DNA of 41,818 nt from Didymodactylos carnosus (Eukaryota; Rotifera; Eurotatoria; Philodinida; Philodinidae), in NCBI GenBank assembly GCA_905250885.1, contig CAJNOQ010000758.1:1-41818 (forward strand), in the 5' to 3' direction. The position numbers were made by a program, and so were the translations under genes. Position 1 is the first letter of the stretch. Every line of letters starts with the position of its first letter. The notes under the pieces were generated by a model that did not search any database, was not told the origin of the DNA, and worked only from the letters and a program-made list of their open reading frames with translations. This document shows positions 36,714-41,818 of the stretch, piece after piece.

Positions 36714-37096
36714 TTTGAAGCGCCGTTCTCCTCACTTTCACTGCTTGAGCTCGCCAAGGAGAGATGGGATGTTTGCATTTTTTCATTACTGGTATTAAAT
36801 GATTTATTATTTGAAATCGAACAACAACAGTAACACATGGCGCAACATCGTTGATCGAAACAACATGCTACGGATATGTATTGGAATAATCTCGGCTACT
36901 CGATGAATCTTTGATAAGTCACTGCTACAACAAAGACAGTAAAAAATGAGTCTGAAGAGACTTTTTCGTCCCAAAAATGATCTTCTCGAGTTAAAAAGTT
37001 TTTTCAGTGTCTCATAATAATCAAAATCGATTCTTGATAAAAGAGTGCGACTACTAATGCATAAAAATCGAATTTTTCACTTGATTTCAATCCTTT
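36714..37096 (-). repeat. about 380 bp duplicated segment, copy 2
   Basis: Counterpart of copy 1. Here the minus-strand frame runs without a stop from IDFDYYETLKKLFNSRRSF through FYCLCCSSDLSKIHRVAEI to a stop 79 codons on. The overlapping frame encodes CCFDQRCCAMCYCCC and SSSSESEENG, then a stop. Both frames are preserved between the copies. Confidence 0.72.
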
Positions 37097-37859
37097 CTAG
37101 TTGGCATCTAGAGGCATAAAGCCCCACCCATCGTTTTGTACCACCTATACAAATTGCATTATTTTAGGCTGTTTCTGAATACCGATTTCTGTATTCTGCA
37201 AATGTTCCACGCTCGCATCTTACAAAAACTACCTCAAAATCGTCCTTCTTCGAATGTTAACTACAAAACTCTTCAGCTCAATTTCTCATTTTTTTTCTCT
37301 GGTTACCAGAGAAATCAGTTTCTTCTCAAAAGCAAAAAATTTTTCGAAAATGTACCAACTCATTTTTTATTTGAGTCACTGGGTTGTGAATGATCCTCTT
37401 ATTCTTCTTTTTTTCAGAACCCATCCTCTTTCTCCTCTTTTCCCGTCATGTTTCCTCTTTTTCGATGATTTGTTACAAAAATGTCTGAGTTGTAAGCAAT
37501 TTCAGATTCGAATATAGTTTTTTTCTCCCTTCTTAGAATTCTGCTGCTTTTCTTTTTCGAGTTAAAAGTTAGCCCACTTTTCTGAAAGCTTTTGTACTGC
37601 TATGGTGACCTCACAGAAAAAATGCGCACCCCTCCTGCTTTTTTCTCTCGCCACGTTGCTGCACAAGCTAGTATGAGATCATGAATAAAGTAGGTGAACA
37701 TCTCAGCAGTGCCGTGTCTTATCACCTCCGAATATACTACCACACATAGAAACCTGCAATACACTTTTAGATCGGAAAAAATCCTCTTTTTTCGACACTA
37801 ATCCTCTGAAAAAAAATTTAACCTAGTAGATTGATAAAGTAGAGAAAGAAACAACTTGT
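37097..37859. other. intergenic
   Basis: Pyrimidine-rich plus strand with open frames of 85-87 codons (37136-37517) that overlap each other. No family resemblance. Confidence 0.4.
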
Positions 37860-37971
37860 ATTTACATGAATTCAATGTGATTCGAACATGAATTAAGAAG
37901 TAAAGACATATTAACCACCTGAGCTAAAAGCGATCGAAACATATACAGTGACAATGCCATATGTTTCGATC
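37860..37971 (-). other. tRNA-like pol III motif pair beside a hairpin
   Basis: On the minus strand TAGCTCAGGTGG (37926-37915) looks like a tRNA A box and GTTCGAATCAC (37887-37877) like a B box, in the right order and spacing. The D-stem and T-stem do not pair properly, so this is not a working tRNA gene. It may be a tRNA pseudogene or the head of a SINE. Directly upstream is a hairpin with 13 bp perfect arms, gatcgaaacatat (37932-37944) and atatgtttcgatc (37959-37971). Confidence 0.4.
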
Positions 37972-38106
37972 ACCTCAGTCAGACAAAATGACTGCTTTAT
38001 TCTGTGACTTCTAGGTTTCATTTACAAAGTAAGAGATTTTTTTCACTCACAATAAAGTAGTTTCGCAGACAATTACCTGCTTTCTATACCTAACCATGTG
38101 TTTGAG

Positions 38107-38257
38107 CAGGGGTGTACCTAGCATCTTACAGCAGGGGGGGTCCTACCAAAAGAAATTTTCGCTCTTCCAAAAAATATAGTTTTTTGAAGAGCAAAAGACA
38201 CAAAACAGAAACTTTTCTAAAAGTAGAGTGGTAAACCTCCCAGTAGGTACCCCCCTG
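38107..38257. mobile_element. hAT-type MITE, 151 bp, perfect TSD
   Basis: The left end is CAGGGGTGTACCTAGC. The right end read inward is CAGGGGGGTACCTACTGGG. The flanking 8 bp duplication tgtttgag is perfect (38099-38106 and 38258-38265). The ends are unlike those of the other three elements, so it belongs to a separate family. Confidence 0.88.
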
Positions 38258-38533
38258 TGTTTGAGAGAAATGAAATAGTCTGTTTGTTAGGTCGATATTT
38301 GCGCTCTTCATCCATTTGTTTAAAAGTGAATTCTGATACTGAGTTGCATTTTATTAAGAAATCGCCAGATGTAAGTGATTTTTTAAAACAGGGTGTTTCT
38401 CCTCTCTGTCATTCGTCTAGCTATTGAACGTGAACAAATCTGCTGATACAAATCGCACTGTTATTTTCTTTTTTCTTACCCAGGTGAACTTACATGCTCT
38501 AAACTTGCCATAGCCACGCTAGATTTTCCGCGG

Positions 38534-38586
38534 GCAGGACACGTTAAGTGGCCGTGCGTGTGGCAAAGCCACGTCACGTGTCTTGC
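38534..38586. repeat. GC-rich inverted repeat
   Basis: GCAGGACACGT (38534-38544) pairs with ACGTGTCTTGC (38576-38586) with one mismatch. Inside it GTGGC AAA GCCAC forms a second hairpin. CpG and CACGTG-type words are concentrated here. Confidence 0.75.
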
Positions 38587-38661
38587 AAAAATTCTTGCGC
38601 CATGTCATGTGACTTCCTTTTCTGACTGCCCTAGAGAATGTCCAGTTTAGCCTGATCAGAT

Positions 38662-38739
38662 CACTGGTCAGTAAACTGTAAGTAAAAAAGTCCTTGTCCT
38701 CTTTTCTTGGACAGGATCTGTTTTTTTCCCTGACCAGTG
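38662..38739. repeat. inverted repeat, 10 bp perfect outer arms
   Basis: CACTGGTCAG (38662-38671) and CTGACCAGTG (38730-38739) are perfectly complementary. An inner GTCCTTGTCC / GGACAGGA pair extends the fold. Confidence 0.75.
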
Positions 38740-39163
38740 GAAGAAATCAAGAACAGGACCTGCTTTTTGGATAATCATCACGCATTTAACTAATACTCCG
38801 GCATTAAAAGTGACTATAGCTTTCTCACGTTTGGTTACATCATGTTTTACTCGGACTTTTCTTCGAGAACAGGATGTAAACAGTTTTTGAGGTTGTTTTT
38901 ATCAACCCCATGATCCCTTTAGGACTTCACAATCTTTATCTGCAAATGAAAAATAAGTTTGACGATACTCATTAGGAAACTCCTCATTTTAAGCTTCACG
39001 GGGATTAATCTAATAAGACTTGTTAAAAAATAATTACTTGATTCACCATTATGATTTTTTAATCAAAGATTACTAATATACACCTAATACTACTCACTGT
39101 TTCATTTCATGCTATGACAACCATAATAACTTACACTGTAGTCTTTCACTTAGCATTTGTACA

Positions 39164-40084
39164 TTATGTTTGATATTTGTTTGTTTCATGAAATGGTAAA
39201 TCTACCAGCGTTCCATTCTGAACAATACTCGATTTCCCTAGCCAGACTGAATCGTGCCCATTTGGACCGTGTATTTGTATACCTGTAAATAGTGCATACT
39301 TGCGTTTTTGATAACATTTTGAATCTTGCAGAACATGATATTCTAAATCACGTGTAATGGTTAAATAAGCAGCGTGTGTCACATCTAATAATGTCGAATT
39401 GGTCGATAACGTCGGCACCGTTTCTAACACATGTTTCTTTAAACAGCTCATTTCCACATCATTTTCATCAATTTCAATTGGTAATTGAATACCCTCACTT
39501 AATGTATTTGTAAATGCCATTAAGGCACCACAAGCTGTTGATTTCTGTTTCATACCGGTTTTACTTCTTAACACTACACCTATCTCACCTTTCTCACTAA
39601 TTGCGATATGAGTGAAACAATAATAAATTAGACAGGCACTATCGGCTGGTACATGATGATGAGCAGCCAAAAAACCTGTTCGTCCACAAAACAATAAGCC
39701 CGCTAATGATCCACATGAAAATCCCGCACCATACATTGACTCAATAATATTTTTGAATTGACATGTTATTTCATCTCGGCATAAACCAATACAGCACATC
39801 GTATTCACATTTGGATAAAAACCTTTTGGTACCAGTAATTCTTTTGTTTTAAACACAAAATCCTCGATTAACATCGAATTCGGATAATGGGCTTGTAAGG
39901 AATAATCAAAAGTAGAGGACTGCTCATCAGTTTTTTCATCTTCCAACTTTCTATGACATTGTAAGCATACTGTCGGCTTTTGTCTGTCATTCTGGTGCAC
40001 GGATTTCTCATGATGTATTTCTCTTTTTAAAGAAGACTTGATAACTTTTGTAATTCTTAATACAATAAATGCCAACGTCAACAT
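39164..40084 (-). CDS. LCIB-type (theta-class) carbonic anhydrase domain protein
   Basis: A single uninterrupted frame of 306 codons. The sequence has the layout of the limiting-CO2-inducible protein B/C family: NTMCCIGLCRDE (94-105), FSCGSLAGLLFCGRTGFLAA (122-141), FTHIAIS (157-163), GEIGVVLRS and STACGALMAF (182-191), then YALFTGIQIHG. The three zinc ligands known from algal LCIB structures are present: C102 in CRDE, H159 in THI and C185 in ACGA. The arginine and aspartate of CRDE are also kept, so an active zinc site is plausible. The N-terminus is a short hydrophobic stretch (LTLAFIVL) and a CLQCH motif (C40, C43, H44). The family interconverts CO2 and bicarbonate in algae and bacteria. 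Unlike the other complete genes here it has no intron, which together with the family's distribution suggests horizontal origin. No stop or frameshift is seen. Confidence 0.85.
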   Translation of the reverse strand: MLTLAFIVLRITKVIKSSLKREIHHEKSVHQNDRQKPTVCLQCHRKLEDEKTDEQSSTFDYSLQAHYPNSMLIEDFVFKTKELLVPKGFYPNVNTMCCIGLCRDEITCQFKNIIESMYGAGFSCGSLAGLLFCGRTGFLAAHHHVPADSACLIYYCFTHIAISEKGEIGVVLRSKTGMKQKSTACGALMAFTNTLSEGIQLPIEIDENDVEMSCLKKHVLETVPTLSTNSTLLDVTHAAYLTITRDLEYHVLQDSKCYQKRKYALFTGIQIHGPNGHDSVWLGKSSIVQNGTLVDLPFHETNKYQT

Positions 40085-41035
40085 TGGATTGTTTTGTGGT
40101 TAAATGGTGCTATTACAACTTTCCTGTCTATTTTATTGATGTGTTGATAGAGAAAAAAATGTATTAAACTTCAACCAAGTGAACAACAACAATATGTATT
40201 TAATTTAATCATTGAGACGATACATGTACGTCTCTATAGTTTTTACCATTATCTTTATGTTCTTCTTTTCATTTTTTCTCATACAAAAGTCGTGCCCCGC
40301 GGGGCTATTTGTTTCTTCAATTGGAGAAGGTAGAGGATACCTAATAAAACACTTCTTTATTACTTTTTCTTTCCTGCTTCGTTGCCTGCCCTTTGTCAAT
40401 TCAAAGTTGTTTTTTTAAATATCACAGTAGACATTATGAATGTTATGATATTGACTAAATAGCTGTGAAAACTATTCACTTATATGTTCACCTTTAACTA
40501 CATCAGTGAGCACTATTTTCGTCAAAAAAAAGTTCACAAGTCGAAAAATCTACCAGTGGCCTTTATAAATAAACGTGTACACGTTAACAAGACGAAAAAA
40601 GCGGTTGAAAAACACTTGAAAAATACTTTTACATCTGCTTTTGATTATTTCGAATAATGGTTGTTCTGTTACAATTATGGCCAGTAAAAAACTGTTAGTT
40701 TATTGTGCGATTGTATCTGAGTCCTGCCATTATAATGAATCAATACCATACCGTTGTTCGCTCAAATTTTAGCGAACACTGACGCTTAGGATCACAGAAT
40801 ACAGAAATAGTTTCACGAATAAATCTTGCCAAAAAAGAACTGAAGTAAATGCTTTAACCCTCATATTTCCACCTATGGGGTAGTAGCCGTACAGATCCCG
40901 AGCTAGCAGAACAAGAACAATACAGGAAATTATAATAAGCTTTGACTGGAAATGTGGAGGCTTTACATACGATTACTGCCAGAAGAATAAACAGAAAAAT
41001 ACCCGAGTTAAGCCAGGGTAAGGCTTCTTTTGAGT
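40085..41035. other. upstream region of the LCIB-type gene
   Basis: AT-rich. A 68-codon plus-strand frame (40212-40418) and its opposite-strand shadow have no recognisable motif. Confidence 0.5.
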
Positions 41036-41215
41036 CAACGCGAGTTGAAACGCATTAGTTTTGACGCGTTGGTGTACTATAAACGCATAAAAACACGTTT
41101 AAATCAAACGCGTTTTGCTGCGTAAGCGAAAACGGGTGCGTTAAGACGCATTGATTACCCACGCGTTTCACATGACCATTATTTGGTGACTTAGCGCGTT
41201 TGGCTGCGTAAAAGA
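41036..41215. repeat. cluster of ACGCGT / CGCGTTT words
   Basis: About a dozen occurrences of acgcg, acgcat, gcgttt or gcgtaa in 180 bp of an otherwise CpG-poor AT-rich window. Two longer imperfect repeats are seen, gcgttttgctgcgtaagcg at about 41111 and gcgcgtttggctgcgtaaaag at about 41194. It may be a degenerated tandem repeat or a binding-site array. Confidence 0.7.
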
Positions 41216-41390
41216 TAATACTAGGAGATCGAAAATTAATTTTACTCAGTGTTTTTAATAGGAATTTCAAGCAAAGTATATTAGTGCATTTTGTTTTTCT
41301 AACTAAAGTGTGCTGGAAGTGTAAAAAAATTTTTTTCAGAGTGAAAAATTTTCAAAAGCAAAGTATAAAGCAAAGTGTATTTTCAAAAAA

Positions 41391-41410
41391 CAAAGTGTAC
41401 GTACACTTTG
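41391..41410. repeat. perfect 20 bp palindrome
   Basis: CAAAGTGTAC followed directly by GTACACTTTG. Upstream, aaagcaaagta/aaagcaaagtgta/acaaagtgta units repeat the half-site, so the palindrome sits at the end of a short run of direct repeats. A second perfect palindrome, CGTCACGTGACG, is at 41572-41583. Confidence 0.9.
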
Positions 41411-41713
41411 CTTCCACTTAGTACACTTATCATTAAAAGCACTGGCTTTGCTCACCAGGGGCTGTTCTTTCTTTCTTATTTCTGTGAGAAATAGCCATTT
41501 AAATTGTTTTACCATAAAAGATGAAGCAAAAAAACCATTTAACATTATAATCTTCTTTTTGCCAACTAAGACGTCACGTGACGCGCGTGTTTAGCATTGT
41601 GATTTTTTCCTATGCGGTTTAAAGCAGTTTAATTGCATATATTTTCGACAAGAACAGCTTTGAAATTTCACTCTTTTTGTTTAATAAGTTTCCCTACAAA
41701 AAAATATTTTATC

Positions 41714-41818
41714 GGCACTGGTTGTGCACGGGTGCGCACCGGTGCCGAATAATTATTTTTTCTGGGCACCGATGCGCATCGGTGCCAGAAAGAATGTAAA
41801 AATCTCGCACCGATGCGC
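41714..41818. repeat. GC-rich palindrome array at window edge
   Basis: 41714-41748 starts cggcac and ends ggtgccg with inner gtgcac/gtgcgcac symmetry. 41765-41786 is a perfect 22 bp palindrome (GGCACCGATGC and its complement) extended by TTTCTG / AGAAAG flanks. A third unit begins gcaccgatgcgc at the end of the window. Probably truncated by the window boundary. Confidence 0.85.

Larger units (their letters stand above)
38266..39163. other. palindrome-rich intergenic region
   Basis: Holds two inverted repeats listed separately. The rest is LCIB-type gene 3' flank with no gene recognised. Confidence 0.5.

Noticed and set aside
35084..37096. Possible diacylglycerol lipase-like Cys-rich loop in the duplicated segments
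   Set aside because: Only a loose match to a W-x-x-R ... CC pattern, without the lipase catalytic region anywhere in the window.
1..41818. CRISPR arrays, bacterial operons, rRNA genes
   Set aside because: No regular repeat-spacer array, no ribosomal RNA sequence, and the gene structure is eukaryotic throughout.

Overview
This is a eukaryotic, almost certainly metazoan, genomic window. It is AT-rich, its genes are split by many short GT-AG introns (mostly about 50-150 bp), and they encode conserved animal or opisthokont proteins. I could recognise AIFM3, RNF11, RAB5, the ciliary protein CCDC113/CFAP263, the RNase P subunit POP4, the WASH-complex subunit WASHC3 and an importin alpha of the KPNA1/5/6 clade. 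A ciliated animal with compact introns, diverse decayed transposons and an intronless gene of a family best known from algae and bacteria fits a bdelloid rotifer well. That identification is inference and was not tested.

Layout. 1-3.3 kb is gene-poor and holds a small hAT-type MITE. 3.4-5.6 kb carries a six-exon AIFM3 gene (+). 5.6-11.5 kb is an accessory stretch with two long foldback palindromes, a truncated TNFAIP8-like coding fragment and a 635 bp hAT-type element with perfect 8 bp target duplications. 11.5-12.2 kb is RNF11 (-), 13.6-14.7 kb RAB5 (+) and 18.1-20.1 kb CCDC113 (+, ten exons including one of 18 nt). 20.1-23.4 kb holds a third MITE, a decayed LINE reverse transcriptase and the first copy of a 526 bp repeat. 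23.4-30.8 kb is a minus-strand block of POP4, WASHC3 and importin alpha, with every splice junction resolved in phase. The second copy of the 526 bp repeat lies just beyond it (32.5 kb) in direct orientation, next to another LINE relic. 33-39 kb is a graveyard of duplicated and palindromic sequence with a fourth MITE. 39.2-40.1 kb is an intronless 306-codon gene for an LCIB-type (theta-class) carbonic anhydrase domain protein. The last 0.8 kb is unusually rich in CpG motifs and perfect palindromes that run to the window edge.

The host genes do not form one pathway. Two act on endosomes (RAB5 and the WASH subunit WASHC3) and RNF11 is an endosome-associated ubiquitin ligase in other animals, but they are interleaved with unrelated housekeeping genes. 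The most interesting items are the LCIB-type carbonic anhydrase (candidate horizontal acquisition), the four different hAT-like elements with matching target-site duplications, the near-identical direct repeats bracketing three housekeeping genes, and the foldback and GC-rich palindromes. I found no new multi-gene system that I can defend.
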